Source: Torymus aiolomorphi (lineage: Eukaryota > Arthropoda > Insecta > Hymenoptera > Torymidae). From it: DNA of 64,000 nucleotides. Of the stretch, positions 1-11,640 are shown in pieces. Location: assembly GCA_036365515.1 (NCBI GenBank), contig CM070873.1:45613511-45677510 (forward strand). The letters run 5' to 3'. The position numbers and the translations under genes are program-made. The notes under the pieces are model-generated. The model ran no database searches. It was not told the DNA's origin and saw only the letters and a list, made by a program, of their open reading frames with translations. Numbering within the stretch: the stretch's first letter is position 1; every line of letters starts with the position of its first letter.

Positions 1-586
1 ATATGTTGGCAATACTTTTAACCTTTTTTCTGTTAACAAATTGGTAATATATAGGAAGAACATTGGGTAGTGCGGATTTGCCAAAATGTTTCCAATACAT
101 TGCATATAGTAATATGTAGTGACAATTTAAGTAATACTATACAAGAAGTATTGCTATAACTTTTGGCCATGCATGGCATATTTTGTATGTATATGTTTTT
201 TGTAATCCTTGTAAGGCAAATGTGAAAGAAATAAATTCAAGTAAAAAATTCTTAATGCGAATAAAGGCTTAATTGTTTAATTTACATAAAAATGGATATT
301 TTTCATTTAGCGAATATGAATAATATAAAATAAAAAATTTTACATGGTGGATTTTGCCATTATCGAAACCGTAATTCACGATAATATGTCAAGAGTGTGA
401 ATTAGTTTTTGTTCTTTAAAGCTGTAATATACTGTTACTTTTTGAGAAATAAATAACGACTTGACAGCTGTATGTAAGTGAATTTCGGGTTGAATATATA
501 TTTAAATGAAAATAAAATCTCTCTTTATTTGTGCTTACAAAACTGACCTTATTTCTTTCATCTTTATCCTATATTTCCATGTGACA
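1..586. other. AT-rich sequence, no gene seen
   Basis: No coding potential, repeat array or promoter pair stands out. The stretch ends at the TA dinucleotide flanking the element that begins at 589. Confidence 0.6.
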
Positions 587-1268
587 TAGGGTAAGTGTGC
601 CAGTTACTGTGCCCGCTTCAGTTACTGTGCCCTTAAATCATTTTCATTTATAGTAGAGTATAATCATATTTAATCATAAATATCTAAATTTTTATATACT
701 GTTCAATTCATGCTTTTTATTGTTAGACCCACAGTATGATTTAATTATTCTTATAATATATTTAAAATAATTTATTAAATTTCTCATCGCGATTTCTATG
801 ATTTTCTTATCGAAACGCTTAAGAATATGAAAAAAGAATATGCCTATACAAAAGTGATTGAAAAACTATAAAAATAACATTTTTCATAATAAAAAAATAC
901 ACTTAATGTTTATAAAACCCATCTACTTGACAAAAGAACAATAAAAAAAGTAGTTTTGATTAATATTATTGTTTAATTTAATATAATCCAGTAACTAAAA
1001 CGAATTTTCGGCATGTTTCTATTACTGTGCACAGTAACTGGACAAGTTTTCAGGAATGTATTTAGTTACTGTGCCTCCTCGCAGTAGGCTACGCTAACCT
1101 TACTTTCTCATGCTTCGTCGCCTATGCAAGTCAATTTCGACGTTCGTTGCTTACCCACAGAGCAAATAACAGTTTTTAATATATTTAAAAATAATATATT
1201 TTATTCCCATCTTTATTTTATTTTCTTCTATAATAAGTAAGTACTTCTATACGTAGTAAATCATAGCC

Positions 1269-1384
1269 CTGCTGGAAATCATCCATTTCTCTCCCATTTT
1301 ATGAAAGCCAAGTTGAGTGAAAACACTAGAAAAGGTTCGAAAAATCGTTTCACCAATGGGAGAGAAATGGATGATTTCCAGCAG
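1269..1384. mobile_element. Short palindromic element nested in the 589-1906 element
   Basis: Thirty-base arms starting CTGCTGGAAATCATCCATTT are perfect inverted copies separated by about 56 bp. The flanks TAGCC on the left and GTCTA on the right suggest a slightly larger element bounded by TA. It is probably a hairpin MITE that landed in the larger element, or else an internal hairpin of that element. Confidence 0.6.
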
Positions 1385-1504
1385 AGAGTCTACTAAATAT
1401 AATAAAAAAAACAAATTTCATGTTTAAATATATTTTATATAGTTTATGCAGATGCAGATGAGTGAGAAAAAAAGACACAGGATTAAATACAGTGCCCAGA
1501 ATCT

Positions 1505-1690
1505 AAGGCACAGTAATTAAAACACTATACACTAAGTGACACACAGTAATTAAAACAATGTACACTAACTGACACACAGTAATTTAAAAAATGTACACTA
1601 ACTGACACACAGCAATTAAAACAATGTACACTAACTGACACACAGTAATTAAAACAATGTACACTAACTGACACACAGTAACTAAATTAA
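1505..1690. repeat. Tandem repeat, period 33 bp, about 5.5 copies
   Basis: The unit reads roughly GACACACAGTAATTAAAACA plus ATGTACACTAACT, with one to four differences between copies. It contains a variant of the ACAGTAACTG word of the surrounding element's termini, so it probably arose by expansion of that element's subterminal motif. Confidence 0.85.
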
Positions 1691-1908
1691 TGATACAGTA
1701 ACTGATGCAAAGGCTTATGCTGTTATTTTATTAATTATTTAATATTCCTTACATAATATTGTATTAAAAAGGTGTTTATTCTGCTCACAGAATATATAAT
1801 TATTATATAAAGGTCTTAAGATGATCAAAAATTGAAAAAAAAAATAGTAATTGATTAAATACTACGGACATCGCCTTAAGGGGCACAGTAACTGGCACAC
1901 TTACCCTA

Positions 1909-4169
1909 GTTCTTATGAATGCGGATTGGTCAGTAGCAACGTAATCTCTTCCGGAGTACATCGTACAGAAAAATGTGAATTCATTCGGATGTTAGCTTTA
2001 TACCAATGTTTAACCTAGATACTGAAGATCTTTAAAATACAGATCAACTTATCGATACCGTATAGTAAAAAAGTAGTTAAAAATATTCAATTGCTATATA
2101 GATAAATAGTAAAATTTTGCAAAATAATTCTTTTATTCATTTTGTTTTTTAAAAAATTAAGAAATTTATTTGAAAACTCGTAATTTGGAAATATATGTCC
2201 CAAACAACAAGCATCATGAATGTTATGAATATGAGTAAGTATTTACATAAAATGTAGTATGTGTTGCCCACATAAGCATAACATTAGATGATGAACGTTC
2301 ATGAGCTTGTATTATTAAAATCTCATTCAGAAGCTTCCTCTTCTAAATCAGTTAAAGTTATATTCTTTTACAACACCCCTAAATAAATAACATCTGTGAG
2401 CTAAATTGCGGCTTCAAAGAACACTGCGAAAGCTCCTTACAAAAAGCGACCAACGAATCTGTAACGCTTTATCAAAATCCAAAATCATCGGTACAGTATT
2501 CTGGAAATGAGAAACTCCTGTGGAGGTAAACGCAGCCGATTCATCTGTCGTAGCGCATCGACGTCAGAGACAAAGTCTGGCCGACGTGAAAAATGATGTG
2601 TATGCTCATCCCGGGTATAGGAGATGATATCGTGCCCACGCCCAATCCTGAGCTGCGACACGCAGCAGAGTCGAAATAAAGACGCTCGGTTTTGTTCGTA
2701 AAGGAGGGAGGGTGAGAGATAGGAGAGGAACGCATTTTTCAAACGCCCTCAAAGAGATAAATGGTATATCGTTGAGGCCGCAGCGGTGCTGTTTCTTTTC
2801 CCGGTCGAAGCCACTGCAACCAGAGCGGTGTGTGAATATGTGTATATGTGTGTTTAAGAATGTATTGACCGCACGTTCGGGGCGTAAGTTACGTATAGCG
2901 GCAATGTTTTTCACAGTCTGGAGAGATGTTGCCATTAACTGGAGTATAGGGTGTTTTTTGACTTGATTGCCATGTTCAATATTAATAAAATTGAGATATT
3001 ATCATAGGAGGCAAACTCAGTGTTTCCTGTGGAAGCTTTTAATATAGTGCAGTACCTAATATATTTCACCGGGATATTGTGTTAAGTATACAACATCGCC
3101 TTTTATCATAGTTGCACTAGAGGTATTTCGTGTCAAATTAGCTACTATACATTTTCACAGACAATAGATATATTTTCGAAGTAAGAAAGGCGACTGTTTG
3201 TTTTGAGACGAGATGGATGGTTGCAGTACACTACGAATCAGCGTTTCAGTAAATGTTTAAGTATATGTTGTTCAGGTCATGATAGTCTTTTAAAAGTGAT
3301 TTGTATTGTCCAATTTTTTAGATTTTTTTTTATTAACAATGGGATCTGGATTTCAGGAAGCTGATGGCCAATCACTACCAGGTGTTTAAATATTAAAAAT
3401 TTTTTTTTTTTTTATTAAACACTAATAATGGGATCGTTTGAAAACATTAACACGTTGTACATATGTAGACATTGTTACGGATTGATAGTTGCAGTACCTA
3501 CTGGTAAATGATAAAACAATACTGGATTTTTCAATATAACACTTACTTAATGAACTATAATTTTGCAAAGAAATTAAAAACGTTTTATTTTTAAATATTT
3601 TTTAATTCGATGGTCAGATAATTCCATGCTTTTTGCACATAATACTACGTAAATAATACTATAAATAAGACTAACGAAGCTGATGCGTACGTTTTTTTTA
3701 CCTAAAGACTTGTGAATTCATTCATGATTTATCATGTTTAACGTTCTTATAAATGAATGCATAATTTAATTATTGATTTATCTCCAATATTGAAGTTTAT
3801 GTTAATCCCATGATTAAAATATGTTGCAATCCTGCAGTCACATAAAAATATTGATTGAAAACGCGACGATTGAATTATTTTCAATAATAAATTAATGAAA
3901 GGCTTTACGATAATAATCACATTTTGAGATACATAAAGTAAATTACAGTTAAAAAGTCAATAAGCGAAAACTCTCAATACTTGAGAAAATAAAAAAATAA
4001 AATTTAAAAAAATTTTCAAATCTAATTATCAGTTTGGGATCTAATTTATGAATTTATATTATAACAAATTTTCAGTAAAACTTTATATATGCCAAGCATT
4101 TGTTTAAACAATATGAAAAATCCTAGATCAATCCGAGAACTTTTTCCTTAACCAACTGTCCATCTTCAG
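1909..4169. other. AT-rich sequence with one weak CpG-richer patch
   Basis: Mostly AT-rich with homopolymer runs near 3320-3415. A moderately GC-rich patch at about 2480-2960 holds only overlapping short reading frames on both strands with no family resemblance. Nothing else is recognisable. Confidence 0.5.
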
Positions 4170-4730
4170 ACAGTAGCCGCGATACATTATACACCCGGGC
4201 AAAGGAGCGTCGACAGCTTTGGGCCAATACATCCCTCGGCGTCAGGTTCCGAAAAAGCTCTCGGGAGAAAGAGTTCTCTCTCTTTCTCTTTCTCGTAGAA
4301 AAAAAGTGGACCGCGGACGCGGTGTGTTTTCGTCGGCGCGGCTACTCCACATTCATCACCGTGTGTGGGCACAACAGTGTACCGCCAGCCCATTATGCTC
4401 GGTATAAATAACGACGTCGAACGCGCTGCTGCGGACGCAAAAAATGCGCTCGCCCCGTCGTCTCATACAGGGCGCACTACTTTTTTCGAAGATCGAATCC
4501 TCTTACGGCGGATGTTTACACTGGAGGAAAAAGTGGGTCAGCTAGCGCAGCGACTGCAACGCGGAGGACGAGATTTTTCATTTTTGTTTTCTAGTTCCGC
4601 GTGCGCGGACTGCGTCGTTTCGGAGGTCGCATCTGATTTTTGTGAATGAGTGCTGGATTACGATAGCAGCCTTATAGTTTTGGTAACTATCTCGACGAAA
4701 GTTGCAATCGCGTGATTTCGAAAACACACG
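4170..4730. other. CpG-rich patch with CT tract and TATA-like string
   Basis: GC content and CpG rise sharply here. There is a pyrimidine tract (CTCTCTCTTTCTC) near 4275-4295 and TATAAATA at 4403-4410. No initiator lies about 30 bp downstream, so the TATA string is weak evidence for a promoter. A 94-residue reading frame at 4365-4649 resembles no family I know and may be chance. Confidence 0.4.
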
Positions 4731-5744
4731 GTTCATTTGGTAGAAACTTATTTTGAATATAAGTCAGTGAGCGCCCCATTTAACTGGAAGCTGAAAGAAC
4801 TTTGATTTCAAGAATAAATATGTTTCTAGCAAATTGATCAGAAGTGGCCAACTTTAATTTTGTAAATGGGGCTTAAGAAACTATAGTACCATTGTTTGAA
4901 GTATAAAAAGATATAAAATTAATAAAAACTTGCTATGAAATATTAACTGGAAAAAAGTTAATGAAATAATGAAATTGAAATGCAATACAAATGAAACGTA
5001 TAAGTAGTCGTAGTACTAGTTCAGTCAGACGCTGACTGACATTCAATTAAACGTTTTAAAACTTTTCTATGCAGTTGGTAAGGGCACAGGTATCTACAAA
5101 TTTATCTCATTTTTATTTCCTAAATTATGTCTCAAGTTTCAAAGTTGCGAGGTCACCGAGGTTTATAACGATCATTCGGCAGTCCTACATCGAAAAAATG
5201 ATTGGGTACGGTTACCAACTAATAGGTTAAAAGTGTCCTAGTATTTTACTATCAAATAATCATCATTTTTAATCCTACGGAGTGAAAACTATCTTTAGAC
5301 ATTAACAAGATTTTTGCGTTTGAGAATTCTGAAGAATTTTAACTAAGGTTAAAACCTTATACTGGTACAGAAACCTTGCCCCCTTTGTCCCCTTATCTCA
5401 ATCTCCCTAAATGTCACAATAATTCCGTGTGTAATGAAGTTGGATGGTTGAATTTTTATCATTTATAAGGTGATTTCTCTTTTTTAAATTTTCTTTGTTA
5501 CCTATCTATTGTACTATTCTCTACCTCATTCTAAATAAAATGGAATGAAAATTATCAAGAAAAATTAAAAATTGAAATAGAATAACAAAACGTATTATGA
5601 TGTACACAGCTGTAATGTCTCTAACATTTCCATAATGATAATAATATTGTTAATTTAGCTAACTACTAATTAACTAAATTAAGTAACACGCTAATATTAT
5701 ATCAGTTTTAATTCGGCAAACATTTGGTGTCAATCAATTTCACA

Positions 5745-5895
5745 AACGATTAGAGGCGGCTGCAGAATCTTTCACCTCTACATTAATTATAAAGTCACGT
5801 TTCTTTTTTTTGTAAAAAGTTCAAGCTTGCGCTCGCGGTCGTCTCATTAAACGGAATTAATTAAATCGTCTTTTCCGCATCGATGCGAGGGCGGC

Positions 5896-5969
<74 letters not shown>

Positions 5970-6180
5970 GAGGCCAAAGGCATGGAAAAGATCCGCCGCG
6001 GCCGCATCGCTGGCTCAAGAGGAGGGGTAATCTTAATTGCCAGCGAAAGTAATTGCATCAGTCACTTTGTTACCGCTGCTTTTACCGTCTCTCCTCTTTT
6101 CGCCCATCGTCGCTCTCACGCGCATCGAGCTCTTTACTGAGGCTAAAATTTCTTTCGCCGCTTAATAATGTCCTTTGTGA
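5745..6180. other. CpG-rich patch around a (TC)n tract
   Basis: The patch is centred on the perfect TC tract at 5899-5966. It continues through a GC-rich stretch with GCCGCGGCC-like words. GAGA-factor binding is a reasonable inference for such tracts in insects but is unproven here. Confidence 0.4.
5899..5966. repeat. (TC)34 microsatellite
   Basis: Uninterrupted TC dinucleotides over 68 bp. This is the longest CT tract in the window. Confidence 0.95.
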
Positions 6181-6479
6181 TTTTTCGAACGTTCAGAGGG
6201 CCGTTTGACAAAATTATGTTTTTTATATATTCTTTCGAACTCAGTTTATAAAAGATTTTTTTTACCATAAAAGAGATGTTGGAGGAAGGTTTTTGTCATT
6301 TAGAACGAATAAAAATCCATTTCTGCACTCAACCCCAACAATAAGCTTACCTGAAATGACAAGTATCAAATCTACCCTCCAAAAGTACTTAAACCCCTTG
6401 AGGATTATTATTGGACGGGCAGTCCTTAAAAAAAACCACGAATCACCGCAACGAAATCGTCCAAATAAAAATTTCTCCT

Positions 6480-6960
6480 TACCCTCGCAACCCTCGCCGC
6501 AGGTAGAAGACAAAAAAACGAACGACCTTCCGATACATTATGAACAATCCGAGCCCTCCCACCAGAACACCGTATCCACCACCCGAGCCTACCCCTTCGC
6601 TTCCTTTGTCATTCGAGTCCCCCATCGCGCGCGCGCTGCAAGCACAGATGAATTCTCGAGGATGCAGGCATACTCGTTACACTAGCGCGCGTGCGAGGGT
6701 GCGCGCAAGCCCCTCGAGCGCTCTGCTATCCTCGTTGTTACGCTATTACACTTCCGCAGGTCTTTGCTCTCTCTCTCTCTCTCTCTCTTCATCTCGCTTG
6801 CTCCTTGAAATGTAGCAGTGCAGCGGTGTAGGCTGCGGAGTTGCGCGGGAGCCAGGATTGCGGCGCATCGCGAGCCAACTTGCAATGCGATCGTTTCCGG
6901 CCTTAACTGGATACTTTTCTGGTTGGCGGGTATAGCAGTGGTGCATTTTAACGTTGGCTT
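6480..6960. other. CpG-rich patch with alternating CG run and CT tract
   Basis: It holds CGCGCGCGC near 6626-6635, a second CG-rich run near 6683-6705 and a CT tract at 6766-6789. Overlapping frames on both strands are low-complexity translations of these tracts. Confidence 0.4.
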
Positions 6961-7618
6961 TTGCCATTTTTATGGCAGGTAATTTTCCTGTAGACTTACA
7001 AAAATAATATTAATTTTATACTGCAGAAAACATGTTTTAAAGTTTACGTCGAAAAATTATTACGCGATTTTATTCTTTACGCGCCCATTGCAATATTGTC
7101 TGATGAAAATGAATTTTTAAACGAGAATTCTGCCAATTCCGGATAATTAAATAGACAGGTTCCTTTATTTTTCGTTAACAGAAGATTATAATATTAAAGA
7201 TATAATATATAATATCTTTTTATGTAATTTTTGAAGAATATGTTTTCTTCTTATTTTCTTCTTTTTTATTATTAAAAATACACGAACTTCTCTATACATC
7301 GTAGATCAACGACAATATCAAATTAACGGAAATTCTAAGAAATTTCTTGCAAAGCCCTTTTCCAATTTAATAATAAAAAAGAAGAAAACGAGGTTGGAAG
7401 ATTTCAAAGAATTTTAATTTGCTGATGGTAAAGGCATGCATGCTTTTTTATTCATTCATTTTTAAATATACGGGCAAATACGACTTAATTGGAAAGCAGT
7501 GCTTGAAACGTTTCAGAACAGCCGTTTGGATGTAGTATATTTTAAATGATGTCTGCTGATTGAACTCTTTGTAGACTGTACACAAACATTTACATATTCA
7601 TTGATGGCTATCTGTCTG
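6961..7618. other. AT-rich sequence, no gene seen
   Basis: Featureless apart from short A and T runs. It ends at the TA flanking the foldback element. Confidence 0.5.
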
Positions 7619-7620
7619 TA

Positions 7621-8786
7621 CCCGCGTAAAAAACGTTGAGATCACAAAAAGATCGCTTTAAGATATGTCTCGATTATGGCACTATTTAATACTTTTTAAG
7701 ATGAAAAGTCTCAACGAATAATCAAGATGATTTTAATATTTTTTTAATCATCGCTACACTCGGCATTTTTAAGATGGTTTTAAGACATGCGAAATTCATT
7801 ATTTAATATCATTTTAAGATAAATTTGAGATGCATTTGAAAATTTGAAATGAATTTGAGACGAATTCAAGACGAGCTTTCGTACTGAATTTAAGATGATT
7901 TTTAGATTTTTTAAGATGATGATAAGATTAACTTGAGACAAATTTTTATGACAACTTTAAGATATCTGATAAATGAATTAATTCAAAAATTTTTAAATTT
8001 ATTAAAAATTTTTTTAATCGACTCTTTAAACCCGATTAACGGGTTTATACCAAAAGCAAGGCAAGCCTTGAAGTTTAGACTCTTGTTAAAGGGTAATTTA
8101 AAGGCTGAATCTCTCGGACTTATATACTCTCGGCGTTTGAATGTGTTTAGGGGAGCACCGATCGATGCGCCGCGTAGCGGCGGCTAGCGACAACCATGAG
8201 TTCGGTTACTTCCGATCGGTTGTTAGCGTCGTTAGACGCTACGCGGCGCATCGATCGGGGCACCCCTAAACACATTGAAACGCCGAGAGTATATAAGTCC
8301 GAGAGATTCAGCCTTTAAATCACTCTTTAACAAGAGTCTAAACTTCAAGGCTTGCCTTGCTTTTGGTATAAACCCCTTAATCGGTCTTAAAGAAATGATT
8401 AACAAATTTTTTTTTTTAATTTTGGAATCAATTCATTTTCAGACATCTTAAAGTTGTCATAAAAGTTTGTCTCAAGTTAATATTATCATCTTAAAAAATC
8501 TCAAAATCATCTTAAATTCAGTACGAAAGCTCGTCTCGCATTCGTCTCAAATTCATTTCAAAAGTATCTCAAATTTATTTTAAAATGATATTAAATAATG
8601 AATTTCGTATATCTGAAAACCATCTTAAAAATGCTTTAAAAGGCCGAATGTAGCGATGATTAAAAGAATATTAAAATCATCTTGATTATTCGTTGAGACT
8701 TTTCATCTTAAAAAGTATTAAATAGTGCCATAATCGAGACATATCTTAAAGCGATCTTTTCGTGATCTCAACTTTTTTTACGCAGG
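7621..8786. mobile_element. Long foldback (palindromic) element, about 1.17 kb
   Basis: The two halves are near-perfect inverted copies along their whole length, roughly 560 bp per arm with a small central loop near 8185-8220. The outer ends read CCCGCGTAAAAAACGTTGAG on the left, with the right end reversed and ending TTTACGCAGG. Both are flanked by TA. Each arm is built from short imperfect repeats of the type AAGATGATTTTAAGAT on the outside and a CpG-rich core around the centre. There is no transposase frame. A transcript across it would fold into a hairpin of several hundred base pairs. Family membership cannot be named from sequence alone. Confidence 0.88.
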
Positions 8787-8788
8787 TA

Positions 8789-9639
8789 GTATCTTTTTAA
8801 AAATATTTCGAGTGTATTGCCGATAATTAATGATATTTCTGATAAATACCAAAGCTAAAATTCCGCGATAAAAGTAGAAATCACTCGAATATATACTATT
8901 ACTGATTTTTAAATTTTATGTATCAAAATAAACTTTTTGATTTCATCATAATAATAAATGGATCATTTTATCTTCATTAAACCCGTAATAATGTCGGAAT
9001 TTTTTATATGAAAAGTAATTTATCACGATAATTTATGATGATGGTAGTACTCTACGATTATATTTATGGTATTTGTAATCAAACTATGTGTTTTAATATA
9101 TACGAAAAAATTCCAGATGTATATTTATTGCTTTTATATAGAATAAAAACAAGCAGTTTAATTATTTTTTCAGTAGGAAGAGTAGATTTAAAACTTAATG
9201 TGAATTACAATTAAAGTGAAAATTAATGCGAGTATAGTTCTAAAACATGACCGATAGATTTCAGATTATAAATTGTTGAATTGTTTTTTTGGTTTACAAA
9301 ATAAAAAGATATTTAGCTGAATTATGATTTCAAAACAACATTAGGTTTAGAGCAGTTCTATAGTTGGTAAATTTAACTACCTGATTTAAAATTATAAAAT
9401 TTTACTATACATTTAGAATATTCTTGTTTAAAAAATATAAAGAATGTTATTCATAGCTACTTGTCACAGCATGGAAGCGAGAACCTTTGAGTTTATGACA
9501 AAAATGAAAATCACTTGCTCCGTGTTTTCATTTACTTTACCGGATATAGTTATTTGCTCACTTGAGAGCACGAAAATTTGCATATAATCATACAATACCA
9601 TATCTTTATTCAATATATTTACATTTAATACCTAGCACG
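8789..9639. other. AT-rich sequence, no gene seen
   Basis: No reading frame, inverted repeat or promoter pair was found. Confidence 0.5.
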
Positions 9640-10060
9640 CACTGCATCGATGATCGTTCAACAAACTAAAAATCGCGCAAACATTTCATCTCCGAAAATA
9701 CATCGATCCTCCAGATATTTGACGAATCCTCGAATATATAAACGCAAAAAGTTCATTCGCATGAAATCGCTTGCTCGCACGCGCGCGGACTTAACATTTG
9801 CAGAGTGACGCCTCGAATATTTACGCGCATTTTCCGGGCTAACGGGTGCGCGCACATACCGTGGCGTGCATCATCGTGGGGTGGCAGGCGCGCGCGAAAG
9901 CTCGCTTGCGTGTTATTGTGCCCGCTGCTAAAACCACGAATCACGTTAAACCGGAAGTCGCGCCGCGCTGATTTCAGGACGAGTGCAGGCAGAAAGGGAA
10001 GAACGCTTAACACGATTTTCGAGGTACTCGTGTTTCGGTGAATCGTCTCGCTTAGCGGGA
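9640..10060. other. CpG-rich patch
   Basis: Rich in GCGCGC-type words (9780-9910). Reading frames of 65 to 118 codons overlap on both strands with no family signature. Confidence 0.35.
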
Positions 10061-10662
10061 GTTAATTTCTTGGCATTCAATCGTAGAATCAAATTATATT
10101 TTTCACCGTGTTTGGTGTCTGGCTTTAATGTGTTATTAACATTTCGCAATTTAAATTTTAATGAGATAATTACTATTATTTGTTTATTAGTGGACATTTT
10201 TTCGATAAGCTTTTTTATGTATTTAATACATTCTTGGAATGAAAATGAATTGCCAGTTGAATTTAATTCAAAGGTGTTATAAAACTCAATAGGATTATTC
10301 AAGAAAGAAAAAAAAATTCAAACTATACTTCCCTGGTAGAAAATAGACCAACTTCGTTGGTTACCATGTTACTCAAATGGAAGCATTTCTTATACTTAAA
10401 ATTAAAATCGAAATTTAATTAAAACTATTTAAAACTATCACTATATTTTAAAGCATCTACAATATAATATTTCCACATGTATGAATAGTTACTCTTCGTC
10501 GACAATAGCAACATAATCATGGTGTGACGTTTTTAATTTAAAAATTGACGAACGGTTCGCCAACCGTTGGTTAGCATTTATATTAGGGTTAGGTATGATG
10601 AATACAAAATATGACAAAGTTCGTCCAATTTTATTTTATTTCATTTAAACATAGATTAAGAT

Positions 10663-10833
<171 letters not shown>

Positions 10834-11099
10834 CAAAACTTAAAAAGTAATTTAGTTTTTCAACGTCTTATAAGAGATTTTTATGGCAGTTATTTTCATT
10901 TGAATACAGCTGAATCATATTTTATTGGATTTACATACTTATATATTAATGCTTAGTTCTTGGTGAATAAATGACACTTTAAATACAGTTATACATAACA
11001 ATTACATTATTCTGAATGCAATTTTATTACTTCTACTCACAAACTAATTTTTAATTCACTTTTTGCGCGTAAGTAGAAAATCTCCAAAATTCTGAATAA

Positions 11100-11640
11100 T
11101 GTATCATCTACCCTTTATATCCCCGGTACTACGTTCTACGCATAATCGAGAGAAAAAGAAGTGAATTTCATAATCGAATTAATTAAGGAGGTAAATCCAT
11201 AAAGGAATACTTTCCGTGATGAATTATGCAAAATTACGGAACTTTTCTCTTAAGGGTATATATACGTATAGTATACGCGAAGCGAGAGAAGCCCTTTTCT
11301 CTCTTTCCATCTCTCTATTGCTTAATAAAAGCTGCATACCCAAAGGCATATAATTGGTACGCAGCGAACAGTGGTGCTGCTACGAACTCTCCGCAGCTTC
11401 AAACAAAATTTCCGCTTCATAGGAGAATGAATGCGATCTCGGGAGCGGAGAAAGCTTCTGCGTGTTATGCGCACAATTTCGTTTAATTATACACTCTCGA
11501 CGACGAAGGCGGTGACGGTAAAATTGATCTCGTTTTGCTGCGATCTGGCCTGACCGGTTTTGCACGCTTCTGTGTTTTGCCGGCTGGAGCGCTGCTTTAT
11601 TTCCTATGCGAGTTGCGTGCTTTGCTTTGATAAGCGCGAT
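11100..11640. other. CpG-rich patch with TATA-like and CT-rich words
   Basis: TATATATACG near 11260 is followed by CTCTCTTTCCATCTCTCT near 11299-11316. There is no initiator at the right distance. Confidence 0.35.

Larger units (their letters stand above)
589..1906. mobile_element. Non-autonomous TIR element (TA target site) with subterminal repeats
   Basis: The two ends are perfect inverted copies: GGGTAAGTGTGCCAGTTAC at the left and its reverse complement, ending CACTTACCC, at the right, about 26 bp identical. Each end is flanked by TA (587-588 and 1907-1908), the target duplication of the IS630/Tc1/mariner superfamily and some relatives. The core word CAGTTACTGTGCC recurs inside in both orientations (near 614, 1020-1040, 1063, 1505-1690 and 1881), as subterminal transposase-binding repeats do. 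No transposase reading frame remains, so it must be mobilised in trans if at all. The 1.3 kb length is large for a MITE. Superfamily assignment is inference from the target site alone. Confidence 0.8.

Noticed and set aside
1505..1690. 33-bp repeats resembling a CRISPR array
   Set aside because: The units are directly tandem with no unique spacers, inside a eukaryotic transposon.
4365..4649. A 94-codon frame after a TATAAATA string
   Set aside because: The frame starts upstream of the TATA string, no initiator is present, and the protein has no recognisable features.
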